A DNA stretch of 51,575 nt from positions 1-51,575 of the forward strand of contig JALFPC010000103.1 in NCBI GenBank assembly GCA_022782305.1. The letters run 5' to 3'. The stretch's first letter is position 1; every line of letters starts with the position of its first letter. Positions 43,358 through 51,570 of this stretch are shown one piece after another. This DNA is from Prevotella sp. GTDB lineage: Bacteria > Bacteroidota > Bacteroidia > Bacteroidales > Bacteroidaceae. The notes beneath the pieces were generated by a model. It saw only the letters and a program-made list of their open reading frames with translations. It searched no databases and was not told the DNA's origin. Both the position numbers and the translations under genes were made by a program.

Positions 43358-43964
43358 AAAAGTCAACCATCCTAATCTCAAAGATCAGGGTGCTGTAGGC
43401 TGGTATATTGGTTTGCTCTTTGGCTCCATACCCAAGTTTATATGGGATATAGACCATCCAATGGTCGCCTCTCTTCATGTGCTGTAGGGCAGTGGCGAAT
43501 CCGTCGATGAGACTATCGCCCGTACTATTTCCCACGAGGAATTTGGTGGGTACAGCAATATCGGGATAGAAGGGCAACGAGTATGACGAGTCGAAATAGA
43601 ATCCCTGTGGATACGAGTAGGATGGTAGCAGTCTGCCCCTGTAGTGCACACTCACGCTATCGGTATAATTGGGGGTATCTATCTCTGTGGCTGGAGCATC
43701 AGCCAACTTGTTTACCAAGATATAATCATCCACGGCACCGGGTATGGTGTCATTCTTAGACCATGTCTTGATGCGCGTCCAGCGAGTGTCAGGGTCGTTG
43801 GCCATGGCTCTCACCACCGAGTCTGAGAGATGGTTGAAGAAACTCTCGTTCACCGCCTGCCAGTTTTCATACTCCACCACTTCGCCATCATCCTCACTGC
43901 AAGACACTGCCGCCATCAGCGGCAGTGCTGCAATCAGATATGATAAAAATCTAAATACCTTCAT
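43353..43964 (-). CDS. FKBP-type peptidyl-prolyl isomerase lipoprotein
   Basis: A 203-residue envelope lipoprotein. The signal MKVFRFLSYLIAALPLMAAVSC ends in a lipobox with C22. The C-terminal half is an FKBP domain: DSVSVHYRGRL, GFATALQHMKRGDHWMVYIPYKLGYGAKEQTNIPAYSTLIFEIRMVDFW, where the loop residues of the isomerase pocket are recognisable. The N-terminal half (~25-100) is the short acidic region common to Bacteroidota versions. It probably assists folding of exported proteins. It is 21 bp downstream of glyS, likely co-transcribed. Its last codons and stop lie in a 14-bp tandem repeat. Confidence 0.9.
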   Translation of the reverse strand: MKVFRFLSYLIAALPLMAAVSCSEDDGEVVEYENWQAVNESFFNHLSDSVVRAMANDPDTRWTRIKTWSKNDTIPGAVDDYILVNKLADAPATEIDTPNYTDSVSVHYRGRLLPSYSYPQGFYFDSSYSLPFYPDIAVPTKFLVGNSTGDSLIDGFATALQHMKRGDHWMVYIPYKLGYGAKEQTNIPAYSTLIFEIRMVDFW

Positions 43965-43985
43965 TTACTGAATCCTTACCTTCAA

Positions 43986-45527
43986 TTACTGAATCTTTTT
44001 GAGCAGGCTTGCAATGCTCACCTGATCTTCGATTATGCTGTTGAGTTTGTCTATGCTGACGCGTTCCTGCTGCATGGTGTCGCGATAGCGGAGGGTCACG
44101 CAGTTGTCGTTGAGAGTCTCATGGTCTACGGTCACGCAGAAAGGAGTGCCAATGGCATCCTGACGGCGATAGCGCTTGCCGATAGAGTCTTTCTCGTCAT
44201 ACTGGCAGTTGAAGTGGAACCTAAGATTATTGATAATCTCGCGTGCCTTTTCGGGCAGTCCGTCTTTCTTTACCAGTGGCATAACGGCCAGTTTGACAGG
44301 CGCAAGGGCTGCGGGCAACTTGAGCACTACGCGGGTTTCGCCATTTTCGAGTGTCTCCTCCTCATAAGCATGACACATGATGGAGAGGAACATACGGTCA
44401 ACACCGATACTTGTCTCGATGACATACGGAGTATAACTCTCATTGGTCTGTGGATCGAAATATTTGATGCTCTTGCCAGAGAATTTCTCATGCTGCGAAA
44501 GATCGAAATTGGTACGGCTGTGTATGCCCTCCACCTCTTTAAATCCGAATGGCATCTTGAATTCGATGTCGGTGGCAGCATTGGCATAATGAGCCAGTTT
44601 CTCATGGTCATGGAAACGGTAGTTCTCGGCTCCGAATCCCAGTGCCTGATGCCATGCCATACGAGTCTGCTTCCATTTCGGAAACCAGTCAAGTTCGGTG
44701 CCAGGCTTTACAAAGAACTGCATCTCCATCTGCTCAAACTCCCTCATTCGGAATATGAACTGGCGTGCCACAATTTCATTACGGAAAGCCTTGCCTATCT
44801 GTGCTATGCCGAAAGGAATCTTCATGCGTCCCGTTTTCTGTACATTGAGATAGTTTACAAAGATACCCTGCGCTGTTTCAGGACGGAGGTATACCTTCAT
44901 GGAAGCATCGGCAGAAGCTCCCATCTCTGTAGAGAACATAAGATTGAACTGGCGCACATCTGTCCAGTTTTTGGTGCCGCTTATGGGATCAACGATTTCC
45001 TCGTCTATGATTATCTGCTTTAGTGCCTCGAGGTCTGGTCCCTGCATGGCCTGAGCATAGCGCTCATGCAGTGCGTCGCGCTTGCTCTTTGTTTCGCGCA
45101 CCTTCTCGCTTGTCTCCAGGTATTTCTCCTCGTCAAAAGAGTCGCCGAAGCGCTTACGTGCCTTAGCCACCTCTTTCTGTATCTTCTCGTCGTATTTGGC
45201 TATCTGATCTTCGATGAGCACATCGGCACGATAGCGTTTCTTTGAGTCGCGATTGTCGATGAGTGGGTCATTGAAAGCGTCCACGTGTCCGCTGGCCTTC
45301 CAGATGGTGGGATGCATGAAGATAGCAGAATCTATGCCCACGATGTTCTCGTGAAGCAATACCATGCTCTTCCACCAATACTGCTTAATATTGTTTTTAA
45401 GTTCTACACCATTCTGTCCATAGTCATACACTGCTCCCAGTCCGTCATAGATCTCGCTGCTTGGAAACACGAAACCATACTCTTTGCAGTGCGAAACAAT
45501 TTTCTTGAAAACGTCTTCTTGTGCCAT
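43986..45527 (-). CDS. glyS: glycyl-tRNA synthetase (homodimeric type)
   Basis: A 513-residue class II synthetase of the alpha2 type used by Bacteroidota and archaea. The start MAQEDVFKKIVSHCKEYGFVFPSSEIYDGLGAVYDYGQNGVELKNNIK is the standard N-terminus; in-frame sequence up to 45686 is promoter region and not coding. Motif 2 appears in GIAQIGKAFRNEIVARQFIFRMREFEQMEMQFF and motif 3 near ETSIGVDRMFLSIM. The C-terminal anticodon-binding domain starts about LPAALAPVKLAVMPLVKKDGLPEKA. It is divergent from parC, sharing the ~200-bp control region, and leads a possible glyS-FKBP-ATPase-DUF4435 transcript. Confidence 0.96.
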   Translation of the reverse strand: MAQEDVFKKIVSHCKEYGFVFPSSEIYDGLGAVYDYGQNGVELKNNIKQYWWKSMVLLHENIVGIDSAIFMHPTIWKASGHVDAFNDPLIDNRDSKKRYRADVLIEDQIAKYDEKIQKEVAKARKRFGDSFDEEKYLETSEKVRETKSKRDALHERYAQAMQGPDLEALKQIIIDEEIVDPISGTKNWTDVRQFNLMFSTEMGASADASMKVYLRPETAQGIFVNYLNVQKTGRMKIPFGIAQIGKAFRNEIVARQFIFRMREFEQMEMQFFVKPGTELDWFPKWKQTRMAWHQALGFGAENYRFHDHEKLAHYANAATDIEFKMPFGFKEVEGIHSRTNFDLSQHEKFSGKSIKYFDPQTNESYTPYVIETSIGVDRMFLSIMCHAYEEETLENGETRVVLKLPAALAPVKLAVMPLVKKDGLPEKAREIINNLRFHFNCQYDEKDSIGKRYRRQDAIGTPFCVTVDHETLNDNCVTLRYRDTMQQERVSIDKLNSIIEDQVSIASLLKKIQ

Positions 45528-45569
45528 AATTATTGTATCTTTTTTTATTCGTTTCTTGCTTAATGGGTG

Positions 45570-45577
45570 CAAAGTTA
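45570..45577 (-). promoter_or_regulatory. candidate -7 box for glyS
   Basis: On the minus strand this reads TAACTTTG, a perfect -7. The nearest TTTG lies 24 bp upstream, longer than the usual 19-21, so the -33 assignment is weak. Confidence 0.45.
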
Positions 45578-45605
45578 ACGTTTTTTCTCCGAGTATGCTA
45601 ACAAA

Positions 45606-45640
45606 AGGTGTGAAAACTTTATAAATATGTTTGCACACCT
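45606..45640. promoter_or_regulatory. 12-bp imperfect inverted repeat between glyS and parC
   Basis: AGGTGTGAAAAC (45606-45617) and GTTTGCACACCT (45629-45640) are reverse complements at 11 of 12 positions, separated by an 11-bp AT-rich centre. The right arm covers the parC -33 TTTG (45630-45633), and the left arm lies next to the presumed glyS -33 region. This is the geometry of a dimeric-regulator operator. The binding protein is unknown. Confidence 0.5.
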
Positions 45641-45661
45641 CATGGTTTTTTACTAACTTTG
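45630..45661 (+). promoter_or_regulatory. promoter of parC
   Basis: TTTG (45630-45633), a 20-bp spacer and TAACTTTG (45654-45661) match the consensus exactly. The parC ATG is 64 bp beyond the -7 box. Confidence 0.8.
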
Positions 45662-45725
45662 CAGCAATTGACAACAAACTTACCATATAAGTCTATAATA
45701 TTTCTGACAATAACGAGCTACAAAA

Positions 45726-48431
45726 ATGAGCGACGAGACAAAAGACAATATTACCGAACTGCATTCCGACTATACACCAGCAGATAGATTTGACGCATCC
45801 GTTGTGCACCACCTCAGCGGCATGTACCGCAACTGGTTTCTTGACTATGCTTCGTATGTTATTCTGGAGCGTGCAGTGCCAAACATCGAGGATGGCCTCA
45901 AGCCCGTGCAGCGACGAATACTGCACTCCATGAAACGTATGGACGACGGCAGATACAACAAGGTGGCTAATATCGTGGGACACACCATGCAGTTTCACCC
46001 TCATGGAGATGCTTCCATTGGCGATGCTCTCGTGCAGATAGGACAAAAAGATCTGCTTGTGGACACACAGGGTAACTGGGGAAACATACTGACTGGCGAC
46101 AGGGCGGCGGCTCCACGATATATTGAGGCGAGACTGTCGAAGTTCGCCCTCGATACCGTGTTCAATCCCAAAACCACCGAATGGCAACTGAGCTATGATG
46201 GCCGCAATCGCGAACCTGTGTCGCTGCCCGTCAAGTTTCCACTGCTTCTGGCTCAGGGTGCAGAGGGCATAGCCGTGGGCTTGTCGTCGAAGATCCTGCC
46301 GCACAACTTCTGCGAACTCTGCGATGCAGCCATCAGTTACCTGCACGGAGAGGAGTTTCATCTCTATCCCGATTTCCCCACAGGCGGAAGCATCGACGTG
46401 AGTAAATATAACGACGGAGGCAGAGGCGGAAGCCTCAAGGTGAGGGCAAAGATTGAAAAGGTTGACAACAAAACACTAGCCATCAGGGAGATACCATATG
46501 GTAAGACCACATCCACACTCATCGACTCTATACTGAAAGCCATAGACAAAGGCAAGATAAAGGCAAGAAAGGTGGACGACAACACAGCCGCCGAAGTGGA
46601 GATTCTAATCCATCTCGCACCTGGAGTGTCGAGCGACAAAACACTCGACGCACTCTATGCTTTCTCCGATTGCGAGGTAAACATATCACCCAACTGCTGC
46701 GTTATCGACAACAATAAACCGCAGTTCCTAACCGTAAGCGACGTGCTTAGGCACTCCGCTGACCGCACCCTGCAACTCATCAGACACGAACTGGAAATAA
46801 AACGCGCCGAACTGCTCGAACAACTCCATTTCTGCTCATTGGAACGCATCTTCATAGAAGAACGTATCTACAAGGACAAGAAATTCGAACAGGCCCCCAA
46901 TGTGGATGCTGTATGCGCACATATCGACGACAGACTGACACCCTATTACCCGCAAATGGTGAGAGAGGTGACCAAAGAGGATATACTGCGACTGCTGGAG
47001 ATAAAAATGCAACGCATACTGAAATTCAACAAAGACAAGGCTGACGAACTTATGGCGCGCATCAAGGCTGACATAGAGGCTGTGGAGCGCGACCTCAACA
47101 ACATGGTTGAGGTGACATGCCAATGGTTTGAAATGCTCAAAGAGAAATATGGCAAAGACCATCCACGACTGACCGAGATAAGAAATTTCGATACCATAGA
47201 AGCTACCACTGTGGTGGAAGCAAACGAAAAGCTGTATATCAACAGGCAGGAGGGATTCATCGGAACAGGACTGAAAAAAGACGAGTATGTGTGCAACTGC
47301 TCTGACATAGACGATATCATCATCTTCTATAAGGATGGCAAATACAAAGTGATTAAAGTTGCCGACAAAATCTTTGTGGGCAAAAACGTGTTGCATCTGG
47401 CGGTGTTTAAGAAAAACGATAACCGAACAACATATAATGTAGTATACCGCGACGGCAAAAAGGGATATTACTACATAAAGCGCTTTAATGTAACATCAAT
47501 GACACGAGACAGGGAATATGACCTGACCAAGGGCACACCGGGCTCAAAGGTTGTGTATTTCACCTCCAACCCCAACGGAGAGGCAGAAATAATAAAGATA
47601 ACCCTCGACCCAACAGAGACATCAAAACGCGGCAGCATATTCTTCGACAAGGATTTCAGCACCATCCTCATCAAGGGACGCGCATCGCAAGGCAACGTGC
47701 TGAGCAAGAAACAGATTCACCGAATAGGGCTCAAGAGCCATGGGCATTCCACACTCGGAGGACGAAAGGTGTGGTTTGACCCAGATGTCAACAGACTAAA
47801 CTATGATGAGCACGGCAGACTGCTAGGCGAATTCTATGACGACGACAACATTCTCGTCATACTGACAAACGGCGATTTCTATATCACCAACTTCGATGCA
47901 AACAACCACTATGAAGACAATATTCTGAAAATTGAAAAATTCATTCCACATAAGGTGTGGACAGCAGTGCTCTATGATGCCGACAACATGGGCTATCCCT
48001 ACATCAAGAGATTCCTTATGGAGGCTACCAAGAAAAAGCAAAATTTCATAGGCGAAAATGCTAACAGCCGTATGGTGCTGCTCTCTGACCAGCCTTATCC
48101 AATGGTAAGGGTGGCTTTCGGCGGCGCTGACTCAATAAGACCGGCAATGGAAATAGATGCTGAGCAGTTTATTGGGGTAAAGGGTTTCAAGGCCAAAGGC
48201 AAACGCATCTCCACATGGAAGATAGATACCATTGAAGAGATGGAACCCAAAAGAGTGGCAGAACCCGAACCATACACCGATGAGGACGAAAACGGAATGA
48301 ACGGCGACAATCCCGATACCAATAGCACTGCAGATGGCAACGGAGATGGCAACGAGAAAGAACGCTCACGACAGCAGATACTGGACGAAATTACCGGACA
48401 ACTCAACCTCTTCCCCGACGACGAGGAATAA
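45726..48431 (+). CDS. parC: DNA topoisomerase IV subunit A
   Basis: A 901-residue type IIA topoisomerase A subunit that cuts and rejoins DNA for decatenation. YASYVILERAVPNIEDGLKPVQRRILHSM opens the breakage domain. The catalytic tyrosine is Y132 in AAAPRYIEARL. The helix equivalent to the quinolone region reads HPHGDASIGDALV, so Ala sits where many GyrA/ParC have Ser. A C-terminal beta-pinwheel (~residues 510-830) with weak repeats is followed by a Asp/Glu/Asn-rich tail. The divergent pinwheel without a GyrA-box and the GlyAsp-type HPHGDASIGD favour ParC over GyrA. parE is not in the window. Confidence 0.88.
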   Translation: MSDETKDNITELHSDYTPADRFDASVVHHLSGMYRNWFLDYASYVILERAVPNIEDGLKPVQRRILHSMKRMDDGRYNKVANIVGHTMQFHPHGDASIGDALVQIGQKDLLVDTQGNWGNILTGDRAAAPRYIEARLSKFALDTVFNPKTTEWQLSYDGRNREPVSLPVKFPLLLAQGAEGIAVGLSSKILPHNFCELCDAAISYLHGEEFHLYPDFPTGGSIDVSKYNDGGRGGSLKVRAKIEKVDNKTLAIREIPYGKTTSTLIDSILKAIDKGKIKARKVDDNTAAEVEILIHLAPGVSSDKTLDALYAFSDCEVNISPNCCVIDNNKPQFLTVSDVLRHSADRTLQLIRHELEIKRAELLEQLHFCSLERIFIEERIYKDKKFEQAPNVDAVCAHIDDRLTPYYPQMVREVTKEDILRLLEIKMQRILKFNKDKADELMARIKADIEAVERDLNNMVEVTCQWFEMLKEKYGKDHPRLTEIRNFDTIEATTVVEANEKLYINRQEGFIGTGLKKDEYVCNCSDIDDIIIFYKDGKYKVIKVADKIFVGKNVLHLAVFKKNDNRTTYNVVYRDGKKGYYYIKRFNVTSMTRDREYDLTKGTPGSKVVYFTSNPNGEAEIIKITLDPTETSKRGSIFFDKDFSTILIKGRASQGNVLSKKQIHRIGLKSHGHSTLGGRKVWFDPDVNRLNYDEHGRLLGEFYDDDNILVILTNGDFYITNFDANNHYEDNILKIEKFIPHKVWTAVLYDADNMGYPYIKRFLMEATKKKQNFIGENANSRMVLLSDQPYPMVRVAFGGADSIRPAMEIDAEQFIGVKGFKAKGKRISTWKIDTIEEMEPKRVAEPEPYTDEDENGMNGDNPDTNSTADGNGDGNEKERSRQQILDEITGQLNLFPDDEE

Positions 48432-48443
48432 CGCCACACTACC

Positions 48444-49316
48444 ATGACCATACGACTCATCACTACAAAGGTCAAAACAGCACTATCAATTGCTGCCCAG
48501 AGGTGTATGCTGACAGTTGCAGCTCTGTCAGTGTGCACAACCATTGGCGCACAGGATGGTATAGACTCAACAGCTACCATGTCGCCCACCGTCTACACAC
48601 GGTCGTATATGGTGGGCACGGGACCAGTAAGACTGCTTGACACCTATCTCTCGCAAGAGCATTTCAAAGGTAGTGGCTTCACATTTCTATCAACAAGTGA
48701 AAAGAGAAAGGGACAGCGGTGGTTTACAATGACCGAACATCAGGCCGACATCTCCTATACCCACGACAGAAGCGACAACTTCAATGACATCAGCGGCATA
48801 TACAAATTCTACTGCGGACGACTGCGGGAATGGAACAAACTATATCCGGGCCTTACACTCAGAGCCGGAGTGATGGGCATGGCCACACTGGGTTTCATCT
48901 ACAACACAACAGCTGGCAATAATCCCGCACAGGCTCTGGCAGCCCTGCAGATCATGCCTACACTCGGAGCGTCATACCGCTTTGCAGCATGGGGCAAACC
49001 CATGATGCTGAGGTATGAAGCACAACTGCCATTAGCAGGACTGATATTCAGTCCGCAATACGGACAATCTTACTATGAGATATTCTCAAAAGGCGACTAC
49101 GACCATAACATCGTGCCCACCACAATGGTTGCATATCCGTCATTCCGACAACTCATCACTCTTGACGTCGGACTATGTAAACATGTAAGCATGAGAATAG
49201 GATACCTCGGCGATTATGAGCAGTCTGACGTTAACAGCATCAAGCATCATATCTATTCTCACCGCATCATGATTGGAGTGGTAAAGAGCTTTCAACTAAT
49301 CAAACACAAACCATGA
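48444..49316 (+). CDS. secreted DUF3316-like protein
   Basis: A 290-residue protein with an N-terminal signal (hydrophobic ~22-37, ending TTIGAQDG). The mature part has alternating short strands, many aromatic residues and the look of a small outer-membrane beta-barrel: LTLRAGVMGMATLGFIYNT, MMLRYEAQLPLAGLIFSPQYGQSYYEIF, and VSMRIGYLGDYEQSDVNSIKHHIYSHRIMIGVVKSFQ at the end. This resembles the Bacteroidota DUF3316 family; no function is established. It follows parC by 12 bp and overlaps the next gene by 4 bp (ATGA), so it is part of the same transcript. Confidence 0.7.
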   Translation: MTIRLITTKVKTALSIAAQRCMLTVAALSVCTTIGAQDGIDSTATMSPTVYTRSYMVGTGPVRLLDTYLSQEHFKGSGFTFLSTSEKRKGQRWFTMTEHQADISYTHDRSDNFNDISGIYKFYCGRLREWNKLYPGLTLRAGVMGMATLGFIYNTTAGNNPAQALAALQIMPTLGASYRFAAWGKPMMLRYEAQLPLAGLIFSPQYGQSYYEIFSKGDYDHNIVPTTMVAYPSFRQLITLDVGLCKHVSMRIGYLGDYEQSDVNSIKHHIYSHRIMIGVVKSFQLIKHKP

Positions 49317-50389
49317 CATATTTAAACATCAGACATACAAGGTTTGGGCTTTCAAGACTGGAGAGCATAGCCAAGAGCACACATTATATAATATATAGCG
49401 TGCTGATTCCGCTTGCGATAACCATGTCTTGCCTGCTGTCGTGCGTAGACGAAGAGGAGTATGACGACAGTCCTGCCGGCAATTTCGAAGCCCTGTGGAA
49501 GATCATGGATGAGCACTACTGCTTTTTCGATTATAAGGGAGTCAACTGGAATGAAGTACACGACAGATACCGCAAACGCATAGACAGCAACATGTCATCA
49601 GCACAACTCTTTGAGGTATTGACAGACATGCTGGCCGAACTCAAAGACGGGCATGTGAACCTGTCGTCGAGCGCTGACTTTGGCAGATACTGGAACTGGC
49701 ATGAGGATTTCCCATCCAATTTCAGCGACTCGCTCCAGCGACGTTATCTGGGCACCGACTACAAGATTGCATCGGCACTCAAATACAAGGTGCTGGATGA
49801 CAACATAGGATATGTATACTGCGAAAGCTTCAATAGTGGTATTGGCGATGGCAACCTTGACGATGTAATCATGCACTTGATGCTATGCCAGGGATTGATC
49901 ATTGACATACGCAACAACAGTGGTGGACTGCTCACCAATGCAGAGAAACTGGCGGCACGCTTTGTAGACAAGGAGACCATGGTGGGATATATTCAACACA
50001 AGACAGGGAAAGGGCATAATGAGTTCTCAGAGATGAAGCAACAATGGCTCAAGCCATCCTCCAACCTCAGATGGCACAAGCCCGTGGTGGTGCTCACCAA
50101 CCGAAAGGTATACAGTGCAGCAAACGAATTTGTCAAATACATGCGCGCCACAGGCAAGGCCGTAATCATCGGCGACAAGACAGGAGGAGGCGCTGGACTG
50201 CCCTTTACCAGTTCGCTCCCCTGCGGATGGAGTGTGCGCTTTTCTGCTTGCCCCATGTATGACCACAACGGCCAAAGTACCGAGTTTGGCATAGAGCCAG
50301 ATCATAATATTGACATCACTGCCGATGACTACCAGCGCGGCACCGACACCATATTGGAATATGCAAGACAACTCATCAGTAACCATTAA
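49313..50389 (+). CDS. S41 family peptidase lipoprotein
   Basis: A 358-residue C-terminal-processing-protease-like enzyme. A lipobox (LLSC, C44) suggests membrane attachment. The N-terminal helical region contains ELKDGHVNLSS (DGHV ~112-115), typical of Tsp/S41 proteins. IIDIRNNSGG (RNNSGG 200-205) is the conserved pre-catalytic loop; the catalytic Ser is S268 in NRKVYSAANEF and the Lys is K289 in GDKTGGGAG. A PDZ domain, if present, is very reduced, since the region between ~145 and 165 is short. The substrate is unknown. It overlaps the DUF3316-like gene by 4 bp and the following ABC ATPase by 29 bp. Confidence 0.87.
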   Translation: MTYLNIRHTRFGLSRLESIAKSTHYIIYSVLIPLAITMSCLLSCVDEEEYDDSPAGNFEALWKIMDEHYCFFDYKGVNWNEVHDRYRKRIDSNMSSAQLFEVLTDMLAELKDGHVNLSSSADFGRYWNWHEDFPSNFSDSLQRRYLGTDYKIASALKYKVLDDNIGYVYCESFNSGIGDGNLDDVIMHLMLCQGLIIDIRNNSGGLLTNAEKLAARFVDKETMVGYIQHKTGKGHNEFSEMKQQWLKPSSNLRWHKPVVVLTNRKVYSAANEFVKYMRATGKAVIIGDKTGGGAGLPFTSSLPCGWSVRFSACPMYDHNGQSTEFGIEPDHNIDITADDYQRGTDTILEYARQLISNH

Positions 50390-51194
50390 TAGTCTCTCCA
50401 TCGGATATCGTGGCAAGAGACACAACCACACCATAGCCAGCAATATCTGCGGCACCATAGAGGGAGAGAAACTGACATGCCTGCTCGGCAACAACGGCAC
50501 AGGCAAGTCTACACTACTCAAAACACTCTCGTGCATTCTCCCACCGTTGCAAGGCGATATTTTTATTAATGGTATAGACTACAAGGCTCTCTCGCCCAAA
50601 GAGCGCGCCCGACTTATTGGTGTGGTGCTGACCGAACGGCCTGATGTGACTAATATGAGGGTTAGCGAGATGGTAGCCATGGGACGAAGCCCATATACCG
50701 GATTTTGGGGCTCACTCGGTGCCGACGACAAGCACATCGTTGACGAGGCCATGCACATGACAAGCATCACGGCATTGGCAGACCGACGCTTCATTACCCT
50801 CAGCGATGGCGAGAGACAAAAAGTAATGATAGCCAAGTCCTTGGCCCAGCAAACGCCAGTAATATATCTCGATGAGCCTACCTCCTTTCTGGATTTCGGC
50901 AGCAAGGTAGAAGTGATGCGTCTGTTGCGCCATTTGGCACATAACATGCACAAGACCATCTTCCTCTCCACCCACGACCTAGCCATAGCACTGCAGATGT
51001 CTGACATGCTCTGGCTAATGGAAAAAGGAGAAGTCTACAAAGACATAAATGGCAAAACAGTTAAACATGAAAGCATCATAACATCTGGCACACCAACAGA
51101 TTTGGCGCAGTCGGGTCACCTCTCGCAATTTGTAAACCGTGAGGGCATAACCCTCGACCCAAACACTTTGTCAATAACCATAAACTCCCATTAG
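50361..51194 (+). CDS. ABC transporter ATP-binding protein, FecE/BtuD type
   Basis: A 277-residue ATPase if it starts at MQDNSSVTINSLSIGYRGK, where homologous sequence begins; an earlier in-frame ATG at 50310 lies deeper in the peptidase gene. Walker A GNNGTGKST is at 43-51, the signature LSDGERQ near residue 158, Walker B VIYLDEPTSFLDF near 180-190 and the H-loop STHD near 213. The pattern GRSPYTGFWGSL and the overall form match importers of iron-siderophore, haem or cobalamin. The permease and binding protein are not in the window, since a tRNA gene follows, so they must be encoded elsewhere or this is an orphan ATPase. It overlaps the S41 gene by 29 bp. Confidence 0.87.
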   Translation: MQDNSSVTINSLSIGYRGKRHNHTIASNICGTIEGEKLTCLLGNNGTGKSTLLKTLSCILPPLQGDIFINGIDYKALSPKERARLIGVVLTERPDVTNMRVSEMVAMGRSPYTGFWGSLGADDKHIVDEAMHMTSITALADRRFITLSDGERQKVMIAKSLAQQTPVIYLDEPTSFLDFGSKVEVMRLLRHLAHNMHKTIFLSTHDLAIALQMSDMLWLMEKGEVYKDINGKTVKHESIITSGTPTDLAQSGHLSQFVNREGITLDPNTLSITINSH

Positions 51195-51294
51195 TAGCAC
51201 CCTATTTGGTTGATGATTTCATCGGTATATGATTAAAAATTTCATTGACAATACTATATCTTTTTGCATATTAACTCCTTTTAACATCAATCCC

Positions 51295-51325
51295 TTTCAT
51301 TACTCACAAATAATCATTACCTTTG
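51295..51325 (+). promoter_or_regulatory. promoter of tRNA-Leu
   Basis: TTTC (51295-51298), a 19-bp spacer and TACCTTTG (51318-51325) give one mismatch to the consensus, 10 bp before the tRNA 5' end. Confidence 0.65.
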
Positions 51326-51335
51326 CACTTGCTAT

Positions 51336-51417
51336 GCGCTTGTGGCGAAATTGGTAGACGCGCCAGACTTAGGATCTGGTGATTTCGGTCGTGTAGGTTC
51401 GAGTCCTATCAGGCGCA
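51336..51417 (+). tRNA. tRNA-Leu (anticodon UAG)
   Basis: An 82-base leucine tRNA. The acceptor arms GCGCTTG (51336-51342) and CAGGCGC (51410-51416) pair with one G.U. The D-arm contains TTGGTAGAC. The anticodon stem CCAGA/TCTGG encloses CTTAGGA with TAG at 51370-51372. A long variable arm (GTGATTTCGGTCGTG region) marks a class II tRNA, and TTCGAGT is the T loop. The discriminator A at 51417 is followed by CCC rather than CCA, so CCA is probably added by enzyme. Confidence 0.95.
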
Positions 51418-51429
51418 CCCAATAAAATA

Positions 51430-51468
51430 CTAAGTAGTTTATTATCAACTATTTAGCATTTTTCTTTT
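51430..51468 (+). terminator. terminator of tRNA-Leu
   Basis: CTAAGTAGTT (51430-51439) pairs with AACTATTTAG (51447-51456), ten pairs with one G.U, around a TATTATC loop, followed by a T-rich tract CATTTTTCTTTT. Confidence 0.75.
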
Positions 51469-51472
51469 ACTT

Positions 51473-51496
51473 AAAATCCCCGTGAAAATCCCCGTG
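51473..51496. repeat. 12-bp direct repeat, two copies, next to tRNA-Leu
   Basis: AAAATCCCCGTG occurs twice head to tail (51473-51484 and 51485-51496), 56 bp beyond the tRNA. Such short repeats near a tRNA 3' end can be recombinase arm sites, but none is proven here. Confidence 0.6.
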
Positions 51497-51534
51497 TTTG
51501 CTTTAAAACTCCCATTTCTGCCTCCGCAAAGGAA

Positions 51535-51570
51535 CGAAAAAAGCGACCATCCATCACGGACTATCGCTTT
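51535..51570 (-). terminator. possible terminator of a minus-strand gene beyond the window
   Basis: AAAGCGA (51540-51546) and TCGCTTT (51564-51570) form a 7-bp stem with a 17-base loop. Read on the minus strand the stem is followed by TTTTTT, as expected for an intrinsic terminator of a gene lying to the right of the window. Confidence 0.45.

Noticed and set aside
44121..45023. 300-residue plus-strand frame inside glyS
   Set aside because: Antisense shadow; glyS motifs are unambiguous on the other strand.
45527..45686. 53-residue N-terminal extension of glyS
   Set aside because: It would cover the promoter region of both glyS and parC and adds no conserved sequence.
51480..51560. 27-codon minus-strand frame ending in the 12-bp repeats
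   Set aside because: Too short, no recognisable product; more likely non-coding flank.
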